From assembly GCA_014381825.1 (NCBI GenBank), contig JACNKX010000154.1, positions 1 through 64,000 of the forward strand: a DNA stretch of 64,000 nt, given 5' to 3'. The position numbers were made by a program, and so were the translations under genes. The notes under the pieces were generated by a model that saw only the letters and a program-made list of their open reading frames with translations, made no database searches and was not told where the DNA came from. This document shows, in pieces, positions 1-9,062 of the stretch (positions are counted from its first letter, which is position 1; each line of letters begins with the position of its first letter). Source of the DNA: Planctomycetota bacterium. Its GTDB lineage: Bacteria > Planctomycetota > Planctomycetia > Pirellulales > Pirellulaceae.

Positions 1-1
1 C

Positions 2-1222
2 ACGGACCTAGTGGCGATGACCGTCGAGACCTATACGGCCCGCCGCTCGTATCAGATAGCCAGCGAGTTTCGTCGTCGTGGAGTGCAAGTCGTCATGGGT
101 GGTTATCATCCCACGTTTCTTCCCGATGAAGCTTTGCAGTACGCCGATTCGGTTGTGACGGGAGACGCAGAAGGCGTCTGGCAGCAGGTGGTCGAAGATG
201 CCCGCGGCGGCAACTTGCAGCGGCTATATTCACGAGACGGCTTCCCGGCACTTGGCGGCACGCAACCCGATCGCAGTATCTTCAAGGGCAAGCGTTACGC
301 ACCGGTGTCGCTAGTGCAGTATGGGCGCGGCTGCCGCTACAACTGCAACTTCTGTTCGATTCGCGCCTTCTATGGGAGCGATTTGCGCCAACGGCCCGTT
401 AAAGAAGTAGTCGAAGAAATCAAGCGACTGCGCAGCAAGTTTGTCTTCCTGGTGGACGACAATATCTTCGTCGACATTCCCAAAGCCGTAGAACTATTCG
501 AGGCCTTGATCCCGCTCAAAATCCTCTGGTCGTGCCAGGTGTCCATCGACATCGCGAGCGATCGCGAACTGGTCCGGCTGATGAAGAGAAGCGGCTGCGT
601 CAACGCGCTGGTTGGGTTCGAATCGCTGGACCCGGACAGCTTGAAGCAAATGCGGAAGGCCTGGAATCTAAAACATGGAGACTATCAAAGTTCGATCAAG
701 GTCTTCCAAGATGCAGGCATCATGATCTATGGCACGTTCGTGTTCGGCTATGATCAGGATACGGTCGAGTCGTTTGACAAAGCGGTCGAGTTCGCGATTA
801 GCAATAAGTTTTATTTGGCCAATTTCAATCCGCTTACTCCCACACCTGGTGCCGATTTGTACACGCAGCTTGAGAGTGAAAATCGGCTGATCTATGATCG
901 CTGGTGGCTGGACCCGGGTTTCCGTTATGGCCACGCCACGTTTCATCCAAAGGGAATGACGGCCGACGAATTGACAGCAGGTTGTTTGCGAGCACGGCTG
1001 CGATTTAATTCGTATCGATCGCTGATGCATCGCGCCTTCGCGCCGCGCACTAATCTCCGTTCGCCGTATCGACTGGGCATCTATCTGCTCTCTAACTTGA
1101 TTTCGAAACGCGAGATCCTCAGGAAGCAGGGTCGACAACTTGGGTCAGCAACCGACTTGGAGTCGATCCCCGATGTGCAACTACAAGACATGCCTCTCAG
1201 CAGCCCTGGTCTGACCGCGTGA
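2..1222 (+). CDS. B12-binding radical SAM protein 1 (5' end outside window)
   Basis: Cobalamin-dependent (class B) radical SAM enzyme, the family of HpnP and BchE, which mostly performs methylations or rearrangements at unactivated carbons. The reading frame is open to the window edge: codons before the first internal GTG (position 11) read T-D-L and match the interior of the paralogs at 1219 and 4061, so roughly the first 60 residues are missing. The visible part has the end of the B12-binding Rossmann domain (GGYHPTFLPDE), then the 4Fe-4S motif CRYNCNFC (Cys 108, 112, 115 counted from position 11), a TIM-barrel region with LVDDNIF and GFESLD, and a C-terminal DUF4070-like segment with a WW pair. 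Its stop overlaps the next start by 4 nt (GTGA), so it is cotranscribed with gene 2. Substrate unknown. Confidence 0.9.
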   Translation, partial: TDLVAMTVETYTARRSYQIASEFRRRGVQVVMGGYHPTFLPDEALQYADSVVTGDAEGVWQQVVEDARGGNLQRLYSRDGFPALGGTQPDRSIFKGKRYAPVSLVQYGRGCRYNCNFCSIRAFYGSDLRQRPVKEVVEEIKRLRSKFVFLVDDNIFVDIPKAVELFEALIPLKILWSCQVSIDIASDRELVRLMKRSGCVNALVGFESLDPDSLKQMRKAWNLKHGDYQSSIKVFQDAGIMIYGTFVFGYDQDTVESFDKAVEFAISNKFYLANFNPLTPTPGADLYTQLESENRLIYDRWWLDPGFRYGHATFHPKGMTADELTAGCLRARLRFNSYRSLMHRAFAPRTNLRSPYRLGIYLLSNLISKREILRKQGRQLGSATDLESIPDVQLQDMPLSSPGLTA

Positions 1223-2631
1223 AAATCACTTTCATCATGCCGAATATCGGCCGCCAGGATCACAGCCTGTACGTGGACGAAGCACGTATGGAGCCACTCA
1301 GCTTGGGTGTATTAGCTGGGCTCACACCGCCCGACGTCGAGTGTGTGTTGTACGATGACCGCGTGGAGGAGATACCTTACGGCGAGCAGACGGACCTGGT
1401 CGCGATTAGCATCGAGATCTACGCCGCGCGCCGCTCCTACGAGATTGCTGCCGAGTATCGCGAGCGGGGTGTTCCCGTCATCCTAGGAGGAGCCCATCCG
1501 ACTCTGTTTCCAGACGAATGTAAACCGCACTGCGATTCCGTGTTCCTTGGCGATGGCGAGTTTCGTTGGGCCGAGGCGGTCGAAGACGCTCGGCGCGGAG
1601 AACTGAAGCTCGTCTACCACGCTCCCGTAGGCGTTGCGCAGCCAGGAGGTTTGCTGCCGCGTCGTGATCTGTTCGTGGGCAAAGGCTATTTGCCAATCAC
1701 GTTGATGCAGTTCAGTCGGGGATGTCGATTCGCCTGCGAGTTTTGTGCGGTCAGCGCGTACTTCGACAAGAAGCATTACATTCGCGAAACCGACGAAGTG
1801 CTCGCCGAGATCGAAAGTCAAAAGCGAAAGTATGTCTTCTTCGTCGACGACAATTTCCTGTCCGATCAAAAGGCCGCCAAGCAGTTTCTCCGCGAGCTGA
1901 TCCCGATGAAAATCAAATGGGTCTCGCAGGCATCGTTGGACATGACGAACGATCTGGAATTAATGGGTCTGCTTGCGGAGAGCGGCTGCATCGGAAACGT
2001 CGTGGGCTTCGAATCGATAAGCCCGGAGAGCGTTAAGTTGATGAAGAAGGCACCCAATCTGATGGCCGCCGGAGGCTGGGACCGCTATCAAACGCAAGTC
2101 GAAATCCTCCGCGATCATCACATGCAAACTTGGGCCACGTTTACGTTGGGACACGACTTCGACACGGTGGAATCAATTCGAGAGACCCACGAATTCGCCA
2201 TGCGAAACAAGTTCTGCTTTGCGGCCTACAACATCTTGATGCCTTATCCTGGCACGCCGTTGTACGATCGCCTGAAGAAGGAGAATCGGCTGCTATGGGA
2301 CGACAAGTGGTGGCTGCACCCCGACTACCGCTTCAACCAAGCCGCGTTCGTTCCCAAGAACATGACGCCCGACGAACTGACGGAAGCGATCTGGGAATGC
2401 CGCGACGCGTGGAATCGACCCTGGTCCATCTTCAAGAGAATGTGGGACTTCAAGACGCACATGAGTTCTCCGTCGCGGCTGGCTTTATATCTCGCTTACA
2501 ATCCGTTGTATGCAAAAGAGTCGTATAAAAAGCAGGGAATGTTGTTTGGTCGTGACCGAAAGGTATTACAGGGCAGGCCGCTATCCGAATTGAACGAAAC
2601 TCCCGACCGGCTCGTGCAGACAACACAATGA
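1219..2631 (+). CDS. B12-binding radical SAM protein 2
   Basis: Second of four paralogous cobalamin-dependent radical SAM enzymes, 470 aa, a normal length for B12-binding + radical SAM + DUF4070-type proteins. The GTG start overlaps the previous stop by 4 nt. The N-terminal domain (about 1-120) contains TDLVAISIE and GGAHPTLFPDE; the cluster motif is CRFACEFC (Cys 169, 173, 176); FVDDNF and GFESISPESV follow in the barrel. The C-terminal part has DKWWLHPDYRFNQ, the same signature as paralogs 1 and 4. No DxHxxG cobalamin-ligand motif is visible, which is not unusual in class B enzymes, where cobalamin may bind without a histidine ligand. Stop overlaps the next ATG (ATGA). Probably acts on the same small molecule or lipid as its neighbours; the reaction is unknown. 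Confidence 0.92.
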   Translation: MKITFIMPNIGRQDHSLYVDEARMEPLSLGVLAGLTPPDVECVLYDDRVEEIPYGEQTDLVAISIEIYAARRSYEIAAEYRERGVPVILGGAHPTLFPDECKPHCDSVFLGDGEFRWAEAVEDARRGELKLVYHAPVGVAQPGGLLPRRDLFVGKGYLPITLMQFSRGCRFACEFCAVSAYFDKKHYIRETDEVLAEIESQKRKYVFFVDDNFLSDQKAAKQFLRELIPMKIKWVSQASLDMTNDLELMGLLAESGCIGNVVGFESISPESVKLMKKAPNLMAAGGWDRYQTQVEILRDHHMQTWATFTLGHDFDTVESIRETHEFAMRNKFCFAAYNILMPYPGTPLYDRLKKENRLLWDDKWWLHPDYRFNQAAFVPKNMTPDELTEAIWECRDAWNRPWSIFKRMWDFKTHMSSPSRLALYLAYNPLYAKESYKKQGMLFGRDRKVLQGRPLSELNETPDRLVQTTQ

Positions 2632-4064
2632 GCGAACGATTGAGAATCGTACTAATCTCGCCCAAGGGCCCGCTGTACCGGCGGCGCGGCGGGATCTTCA
2701 AGCAGTCGCTCCGCTACATGCCACTCACCTTGCCGACTCTGGCGGCTTTGATTCCTGACGAGCTGAATGCCGAAGTTGTTTGCGTGGATGAAGGAATCGC
2801 TGACGTCGATCTGGATCTTGATGCAGACCTGATCGGCATGACGGTGATTACCGGTACGGCAGTGCGCGCGTACGAGTTGGCACGGCACTTTCGACAGCGA
2901 GGAATCACCGTCGTACTTGGCGGTCCTCACGTTACACTTGTGCCCGACGACGCTCAGCCAAATGCCGACAGCATAGTCGTCGGATACGCCGAAGAGGAGT
3001 GGCCTCGGCTGCTGCGAGACTTTGCCGAGGGTGATCTCCGACCTCGCTATACACAGTCGCCGACTTTGGATCTAGCTGGATTCCCGTTGCCCGATCGTAA
3101 CGTCTTGCCCCGCTCTCGTTATCTAACTGCGGACGTCTTCGAGGCGACGCGCGGCTGTACTCATAACTGTTCGTTTTGTGTTGTGCCTTCCGCATGGGGC
3201 CGCAAGCCGTTACAGAAGCCAGTCGAAGAAGTTGTCGCTGACATCCGTCGACGCCGTGCGCGACGAGCCATCTTTGTCGACCTGAACTTAATTGCTGATA
3301 AGCAGTACGCCGTGCAGTTATTCGAGGCGTTGATTCCACTCAAGATTCATTGGTATGGGCTGGCCACGACCTTGTTGTGCCAGGATCTGCCTCTGTTGGA
3401 CCTGGTGGCGCGGAGCGGTTGTCGCGGATTATTGATGGGTTTCGAATCGTTGTCGCGAAGTAATTTGGGTGACAATCAAAAGCCGTTTAACAATCCCGAT
3501 AACTTTCGGCAAATTGTCGAGCGGTTACACGAAAGAGAGATTTCGCTGCAGGGATGCTTTGTGTTCGGCTTGGATGATGATACTCCCGATGTCTTCCTCG
3601 AGACTGCCCGGTTTGCCGTCGAAGCTGGAATCGATTTGCCGCGGTTCGCGATCGTCACGCCCTTTCCCGGAACGAGCCTCTACGAAAGGCTGGAAAGCGA
3701 AGACCGTATCTTGACGAAGAACTGGGAGTTATACGACGGACAACACGTCGTCTTCCAACCGAGTGGGATGAGCGTCGAGCAACTGCAACAGGGCAACGAA
3801 ATGGCCTGGAAGTACGCTTACAGTTGGGGCGGCATCGCCCGCCGCCTCAGGAAGACGCCAGCCTCCTGGTCACTCGCACTGCTCACCAACATGGGATATC
3901 GCTATTACGCTCACCGACTGCACAAGTTCTACACCTGCGACTGGACGTTCGACCGACCTGCGCCGCCGCCAATCGACTGGGCTGCTCCGATCGAACCTGA
4001 TGTCAACGCGATTCAAGGTGTCGGGCCAGTATCAATGTCGACCGCGTCGGAACAAGACGGATGA
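2628..4064 (+). CDS. B12-binding radical SAM protein 3 (most divergent paralog)
   Basis: A 478 aa class B radical SAM enzyme joined to both neighbours by 4-nt ATGA overlaps. B12-binding domain at about 1-130 with GGPHVTLVPDD; iron-sulfur motif CTHNCSFC (Cys 177, 181, 184); barrel motifs FVDLNLI and GFESLS. It differs from paralogs 1, 2 and 4: the TDLVAISxE stretch becomes ADLIGMTVIT, FVDDN becomes FVDLN, and the WW signature in the C-terminal domain is lost. It therefore probably performs a different step. The last 40 residues are rich in proline and acidic residues and look like a flexible tail. Substrate unknown. Confidence 0.92.
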   Translation: MSERLRIVLISPKGPLYRRRGGIFKQSLRYMPLTLPTLAALIPDELNAEVVCVDEGIADVDLDLDADLIGMTVITGTAVRAYELARHFRQRGITVVLGGPHVTLVPDDAQPNADSIVVGYAEEEWPRLLRDFAEGDLRPRYTQSPTLDLAGFPLPDRNVLPRSRYLTADVFEATRGCTHNCSFCVVPSAWGRKPLQKPVEEVVADIRRRRARRAIFVDLNLIADKQYAVQLFEALIPLKIHWYGLATTLLCQDLPLLDLVARSGCRGLLMGFESLSRSNLGDNQKPFNNPDNFRQIVERLHEREISLQGCFVFGLDDDTPDVFLETARFAVEAGIDLPRFAIVTPFPGTSLYERLESEDRILTKNWELYDGQHVVFQPSGMSVEQLQQGNEMAWKYAYSWGGIARRLRKTPASWSLALLTNMGYRYYAHRLHKFYTCDWTFDRPAPPPIDWAAPIEPDVNAIQGVGPVSMSTASEQDG

Positions 4065-5488
4065 TTACATCGCCCAGCCTAACCCGCACGCCATTTCGAT
4101 TGACAATCGTGCATCCGTGCGTTGGACGATTCACCAATATGAAGCGATACATTCGCACTTGGCAAATGGAACCGATTCCTGCGGCGCTGATTGCTGCGTT
4201 GGCTCCACCCAATATTGAGACTCGTTTCTACGACGATCGACTGGAACCAGTTCCCTTCGACGAACCAACAGATTTGGTCGCGATCAGTGTCGAGACCTAC
4301 ACTGCCAAGCGAGCCTATCAAATCGCCAGCGAATACCGTCGCCGTGGCGTGCCGGTCGTCATGGGAGGCTTTCACGCCACGCTGTGTCCCGAAGAAGTGA
4401 TGCAGTATTGCGAGTCAATCGTTATCGGCGAAGCCGAGACCTTGTTTCCCGAGGTTGTCGACGACTATCGTCATGACCAAGCAAAGAAAGTGTATCGCAG
4501 CTCCGAGCGACCAGCATTGCAGACAACGCCCGATCGGTCGATCTTTCGAGGTAAGCGATATCTTCCCGTTCGATTGGTCGAGTTTGCCCGCGGGTGCCGT
4601 TTTAAGTGCGACTTTTGCGCGGTCCAGTCGTTCTTTGATGCAACACATAACCATCGCCCGATCGACCGCGTTGTTGAGGAATTGCACCGAGTGCGCCGTC
4701 CTGGCCAGTTGGTGTTTTTCATCGATGACAACATCACTTCGAATCTGGAGCAGGCGAAGGATCTGATGCGGGCGATCATGCCACTCAAACTGCGCTGGAT
4801 CAGCCAGTCTGCAATCAACGTAGCCTACGATGACGAGGCGCTTGACCTGATGCGTCGTAGCGGTTGCCAGGGGATGCTTGTCGGATTCGAGTCGCTAGAC
4901 CCGCAAACACTCAAACAAATGAACAAAGGCTTCAACCTGATGCACGGCGGACCCGCCGAAGCGTTGGCCAACTTTCGTCGCCACGGACTGCGGATCTACG
5001 GCACATTCATCTTTGGCTACGATCACGACACACCCGAATCGTTTGTCACCGCTGGCAACTTTGCCAAGCAACAGGGCCTAGCCATTGCAGCGTTCAATCA
5101 CATTACTCCGTTTCCGGGAACGCCCTTATACCAGCGGATGGAACAGGAAGGACGATTGCTGTACGAGGCCTGGTGGCTGGACGACCGCTATCGGTACAAC
5201 ATGATCCCATTTCGTCCGCAACAGATGAGCCCGCAGGAGCTGGCCGACCTTTGTGTCCAGGCACGGCGGAGTTTCTATTCATGGCCGAGCATCCTTCGTC
5301 GAGCGACTCATCGTGTAAACTATCGCAGTCCTTGGATGCTGTTGAACTTCCTGGTCATCAACGCCATGCACCAGTGGGACATCGAAGGACGAAACGGATT
5401 GCCTTTAGGTGATGAAAATTGGCGAGGTTCACTGATCAAAGCGGCACTCGATGGGGGGGAGCTGGTCCATGGGCCGCTTTCAGTTTGA
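4061..5488 (+). CDS. B12-binding radical SAM protein 4
   Basis: A 475 aa class B radical SAM enzyme, closest in sequence to paralog 1: both share VETYTA, RRAYQIASEYRRRGV-type and GGFHATLCP-type stretches. It gives the best view of the N-terminal part missing from paralog 1. Cluster motif CRFKCDFC (Cys 179, 183, 186), then FIDDNI, GFESLDP and GTFIFGYDHD in the barrel and AWWLDDRYRYN in the DUF4070-like C-terminus. The start overlaps gene 3 by ATGA. The 3' end overlaps the next gene by 20 nt, with that gene's ribosome binding site inside this reading frame, so translation is coupled. Reaction unknown. Confidence 0.92.
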   Translation: MITSPSLTRTPFRLTIVHPCVGRFTNMKRYIRTWQMEPIPAALIAALAPPNIETRFYDDRLEPVPFDEPTDLVAISVETYTAKRAYQIASEYRRRGVPVVMGGFHATLCPEEVMQYCESIVIGEAETLFPEVVDDYRHDQAKKVYRSSERPALQTTPDRSIFRGKRYLPVRLVEFARGCRFKCDFCAVQSFFDATHNHRPIDRVVEELHRVRRPGQLVFFIDDNITSNLEQAKDLMRAIMPLKLRWISQSAINVAYDDEALDLMRRSGCQGMLVGFESLDPQTLKQMNKGFNLMHGGPAEALANFRRHGLRIYGTFIFGYDHDTPESFVTAGNFAKQQGLAIAAFNHITPFPGTPLYQRMEQEGRLLYEAWWLDDRYRYNMIPFRPQQMSPQELADLCVQARRSFYSWPSILRRATHRVNYRSPWMLLNFLVINAMHQWDIEGRNGLPLGDENWRGSLIKAALDGGELVHGPLSV

Positions 5489-6584
5489 GCTTGCTTCGCG
5501 GGCCGACGATGCCGAGCTGCGATCGATCCTTGCCGCGACGCCGATGGAAGGGCAGGTTTCGATGTCGTTCCGCCGTGAACCAAGCTTCTTCGACGCGGCC
5601 GCTGTCGAAGGCGATTTTCATCAAGTAATCGTCTGTCGCGACTCTCGCGTGAATAGGATCGCTGGCTTCGGCTGCCGCAGCGTCCGCACGATGTACGTCA
5701 ATGGCCAACCAACTCCGATTGGTTACCTCAGTGCTCTGCGAGCGCTGCCCGAGTATCGTAACCGAGGGTTGGTTGCGCGCGGCTACGCCTTCTTGCAACA
5801 ACTTCATGCCGATGGTCGTACCCCGCTTTACCTGACAACGATCGCCGAAGGCAACGAGCCAGCATTGGACATCCTGACGTCGGGTCGAGCGGGGCTGCCG
5901 ACGTATCGCTTCGCCGGCACCTATCACACGATGGTGCTTTCCAAGGGACGACGGCGTTTTCCAAACGGTGCGTCTACGTCCGTTGAGGTGCGGGTGGCTA
6001 CCAAAGACGATCTTCACGACGTCCTCAAGTTATTACACGCCGCCGGTCCCTCGCGTCAGTTCTTTCCTTGTTACCAGGAGGGCGATTTCTTTAACGAACG
6101 CGCCATATTTCGCGACCTTACCCCGTCTCATCTCTTGCTCGCGTTTCGCGACGGCCAATTGGTGGGTACGCTGGCGGGCTGGGATCAGAGCGCCTTCAAG
6201 CAATCAGTCGTCGAGCGGTATACTTCGCACTTGCGGTGGAGCCGGCCGCTGTATAACTCGTGGGCCAGATTGCGTAGGTTGCCAGTACTGCCGCCACCCG
6301 AACAATCGTTTCACTATCTAACCGCGGCGCTGTGCGTCGTATCGGACGACGACCCGGCCATCTTTCGCGCACTGCTCGAGAACCTACACACAAGAGCGGC
6401 GACAGGTCCCGATGACTTCCTGGTCATGGGACTGCACGAATCCGATCCACTGTTTCCTCTCGTTCAGCCGTATCAATTGGCCTGCTACTTGACCAGGACC
6501 TACCTTGTCTGTTGGGATGAGGGTGAGCCGTTGCTTGCTCAGATGGACGGTAGGTCAACGTATTTGGAGTTGGGGTGTCTTTGA
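5469..6584 (+). CDS. Double GNAT-like acyltransferase
   Basis: A 371 aa protein resembling two fused GNAT (N-acyltransferase) domains. The N-terminal half has a clear GNAT core: strand YLSALRALP followed by the acyl-CoA phosphate-binding turn YRNRGLVARGY (about residues 93-105). The second half (about 165-371) begins with VEVRVATKDDLHDVL, a typical GNAT first strand and helix, and has YLTAALCVVSDDDP near the end but no clear second CoA loop, so it may be a degenerate, structural domain. The ATG at 5469 is preferred over one at 5451 because GGGGGAG lies about 8 nt before it. It sits inside the radical SAM operon and ends in a TGATG overlap with the next gene. Likely N-acylates an intermediate of the pathway; substrate unknown. 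Confidence 0.75.
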   Translation: MGRFQFELASRADDAELRSILAATPMEGQVSMSFRREPSFFDAAAVEGDFHQVIVCRDSRVNRIAGFGCRSVRTMYVNGQPTPIGYLSALRALPEYRNRGLVARGYAFLQQLHADGRTPLYLTTIAEGNEPALDILTSGRAGLPTYRFAGTYHTMVLSKGRRRFPNGASTSVEVRVATKDDLHDVLKLLHAAGPSRQFFPCYQEGDFFNERAIFRDLTPSHLLLAFRDGQLVGTLAGWDQSAFKQSVVERYTSHLRWSRPLYNSWARLRRLPVLPPPEQSFHYLTAALCVVSDDDPAIFRALLENLHTRAATGPDDFLVMGLHESDPLFPLVQPYQLACYLTRTYLVCWDEGEPLLAQMDGRSTYLELGCL

Positions 6585-7342
6585 TGCCGGAATCAGCAAA
6601 CGAAGTACAGCTAACCGCCCAACTGGTGCGAGTCACCGAGATCTGCGACCGCCGGCGTGACGAAATGTATGCGCTGATGGATACTTACTACGAGAACATG
6701 GACTACTCGACGTTTAACGCAGACCTCGACGAGAAGGACTGGGTCATTCAGATCGTGGATGAACCGTCGAACAGACTGACAGGATTCTCTTCACAGGTGT
6801 TGATTCACTCCTGCGTCGACGGTCGTTCGATTCGGACGTTGTTCTCGGGTGATACGATCGTTGAAAGCGATCGGCGAGGACAGCAGAAGCTGTTTCAGGT
6901 TTCGGGTTGGCTCTTGCGACGTCTCATCGACGCCTATCCCGATGACGAGCTGTATTGGTTCCTGATCTCCAAGGGCTACAAGACCTACCGCTTCTTGCCA
7001 TTGTTCTTTCACGAGTTTTATCCGCGGTTTGCATGCACGATGCCTTCGCGCTACAAAGCCGTCGTCGAGTCGCTGGGCATGCATATCGATCCCTCGCGGT
7101 ACGATCCGCGGACGGGAATTCTGCGAGCTGGTCCCGCTGCCTGCCGACTTCGACCGGGCGTCGCCGACATCACGGCAGACCGACTTCGCGATCAGCACGT
7201 GCGGTTCTTCGCTGAGGCGAACGCGGGACACACGCGTGGCGACGAGTTGTGTTGCGTCGCGCCAGTGACGACCACGAACTTGACCCGCGCAGCGTATCGC
7301 GCGATGGGTCCGGAACCACCTGCGGAACTGGTGTTGCTATGA
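6584..7342 (+). CDS. Unrecognised protein, possibly GNAT-fold
   Basis: A 252 aa soluble protein that I do not recognise. The start is the ATG of a TGATG stop/start overlap; a GTG 9 nt upstream is less likely. The first 90 residues (MYALMDTYYENMDY, then DKDW-type and LTGFSSQVLI segments, then LFSGDTIVESDRRGQQK) suggest helix, strand, strand, strand-turn-helix, compatible with a distant acyltransferase fold, where DRRGQQK could occupy the acyl-CoA pyrophosphate loop. This is a guess from spacing. The middle is rich in aromatic residues (RFLPLFFHEFYPRF). No signal peptide or membrane segment. The stop overlaps the GH3 start by 4 nt, so it belongs to the same operon. Confidence 0.7.
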   Translation: MPESANEVQLTAQLVRVTEICDRRRDEMYALMDTYYENMDYSTFNADLDEKDWVIQIVDEPSNRLTGFSSQVLIHSCVDGRSIRTLFSGDTIVESDRRGQQKLFQVSGWLLRRLIDAYPDDELYWFLISKGYKTYRFLPLFFHEFYPRFACTMPSRYKAVVESLGMHIDPSRYDPRTGILRAGPAACRLRPGVADITADRLRDQHVRFFAEANAGHTRGDELCCVAPVTTTNLTRAAYRAMGPEPPAELVLL

Positions 7343-9054
7343 GCTTGGCGTACTGGCTCAATACCGCCTGGATGTGGAGTTGCCGGCGCGAGTCGCGAGC
7401 CTTTCATCTCGCAACGCAATCCGTCGCCAAGACTCAGCACGTTGTGTTGCGCGACATCGTCTCAAAGAATGCGAACTCAACGTTTGGCCGACAGCATGAC
7501 TTCCGCTCTATTCGATCAGTTGCCGACTTACAACAACGAGTCCCGCTTTCCACCTACGCGGGATACTCGACGGCCATCGAGCAGATCTCTGCAGGGCGGA
7601 CAAACGTCTTGACGGTCGAGCCGATCGAGTTGCTGGAACCGACCAGCGGCACCACGCGCGGCGAGAAGCTCATTCCCTACACCGCTTCATTAAGACGTCA
7701 GTTTCAGCGGGCCGTAGCAGTTTGGATTGCCGATGTGATGGAACGGCGGCCCCAGATTCGTCGTGGTCGAGCCTACTGGTCAATCTCGCCGGCCTTGGGT
7801 CCAACTCGGATCACGAGCGGTGGGACTCCGATCGGTTTCGATGATGATGCGGCTTACTTGAGTCGAATGGAGCGAGTGTTCCTCAAGCACTTGCTGGTCA
7901 CGCCGCCGGAGATCAGTCGCCTGAGTTCAATCGAGAACTTTCGATACTGCACCTTGTTCCATCTACTTGCAGCCGCCGACTTGACCCTTCTCTCCGTCTG
8001 GAGCCCGACCTTCCTGACGTCGCTTTTGTCACGACTTGATTCGTGGAGCGATCGGCTGTCGGATGATCTGCGAGGTGGCCGCGCGAACCTGCCAGACGTG
8101 AACGAACCGAACGTCAGCGAATGCGTACTGACGACAAGTTGCGGCAAGGAACGGGCAAAGCGGGTCGGTAGCATTTTACGCTCTAACGAACCTCTCTCTA
8201 CCAAGCTAAGTCGACTGTGGCCGCGACTCGATTTAATCAGTTGTTGGGCCGATTCAACGGCCGGAACGTACATGAATGGCGTGCGAGAGTTGTTTCCAAA
8301 TATCGCCATCCAACCCAAAGGGCTGTTGTCGACCGAAGCTTGCGTTTCCTTCCCGCTGGTGGATCGCCCAGGAGCGGCGCTTGCATTGCGATCACATTTT
8401 TTCGAATTTATCGACGTCAGCGACTCGAAGGCACAGGAGGAAACACGACTCGCAGATCAACTTCGCGTGGGAGAGCGGTACGAGTTGGTGGTGACTACCG
8501 GAGGTGGACTGTATCGTTACCGGACGAGAGATATCGTCGAGGTCGTCGGTTTTGAAAACGAGTGTCCGTTGCTCAAATTTGTTGGACGGGCGGGTCGTGT
8601 GAGCGATCTGGTCGGGGAGAAAGTGAACGAATCGCATGTTAGTCAGATCCTACAGCAGGTTTGCCAGACGCATGTTGTCACCCCCGAGTTTGCGATGCTT
8701 GTCCCCATCGCGTCGCCCGCCGGTTATCGGCTCTACCTCGAAGCAAGCAACAACCAACACCAACGAATGACGGCGATGGCGGCATCGATTCTTCATAACG
8801 TTGAAGTTGGTTTGAACCAGAATCCGCACTATCGATACGCCGTGCAACTTGGTCAGTTACAACCATTGGACATGCGGATCGTAGATGGGAATCGCCTCCG
8901 ACTTTGGGAAATTTACGAACGCATTCTGTTGGCACGAGGACAAAGGGCTGGGGACATCAAACCTACTGCCTTGGATTCATGGCTAGGTTGGGACGAGGAA
9001 TTCGATCGAGCCAGCCCGGCAAGCAAGCATTCATTCTCGCCATTTGCGGAGTAA
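7339..9054 (+). CDS. GH3-family acyl-adenylate/amido synthetase
   Basis: A 571 aa protein of the GH3 (auxin-responsive GH3) family, in the adenylate-forming superfamily. Plant GH3 enzymes activate a carboxylic acid with ATP and couple it to an amino acid amine; bacterial members are mostly uncharacterised. Visible motifs: P-loop-like ELLEPTSGTTRGEK (about 98-110), GGLYRYRTRDIVEVVGF (about 386-402), and GEKVNE (about 426-431), which in this family contacts the adenylate and marks the movable C-terminal domain. Length matches the family. The true start is the ATG at 7339, which forms an ATGA overlap with the preceding stop; the in-frame extension to 7249 lies inside the neighbouring gene. As the last large enzyme of the radical SAM operon it probably forms an amide or ester in the final product. 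Confidence 0.9.
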   Translation: MSLAYWLNTAWMWSCRRESRAFHLATQSVAKTQHVVLRDIVSKNANSTFGRQHDFRSIRSVADLQQRVPLSTYAGYSTAIEQISAGRTNVLTVEPIELLEPTSGTTRGEKLIPYTASLRRQFQRAVAVWIADVMERRPQIRRGRAYWSISPALGPTRITSGGTPIGFDDDAAYLSRMERVFLKHLLVTPPEISRLSSIENFRYCTLFHLLAAADLTLLSVWSPTFLTSLLSRLDSWSDRLSDDLRGGRANLPDVNEPNVSECVLTTSCGKERAKRVGSILRSNEPLSTKLSRLWPRLDLISCWADSTAGTYMNGVRELFPNIAIQPKGLLSTEACVSFPLVDRPGAALALRSHFFEFIDVSDSKAQEETRLADQLRVGERYELVVTTGGGLYRYRTRDIVEVVGFENECPLLKFVGRAGRVSDLVGEKVNESHVSQILQQVCQTHVVTPEFAMLVPIASPAGYRLYLEASNNQHQRMTAMAASILHNVEVGLNQNPHYRYAVQLGQLQPLDMRIVDGNRLRLWEIYERILLARGQRAGDIKPTALDSWLGWDEEFDRASPASKHSFSPFAE

Positions 9055-9062
9055 GCGTAGTT

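Noticed and set aside
668-1138. 156-codon open frame on the minus strand inside radical SAM gene 1
   Set aside because: Lies wholly antisense to a well-conserved enzyme gene and has no recognisable motifs.
7249-7338. Upstream extension of the GH3 protein
   Set aside because: These 30 codons lie inside the preceding gene and lack family similarity; ATGA coupling at 7339 explains the start.
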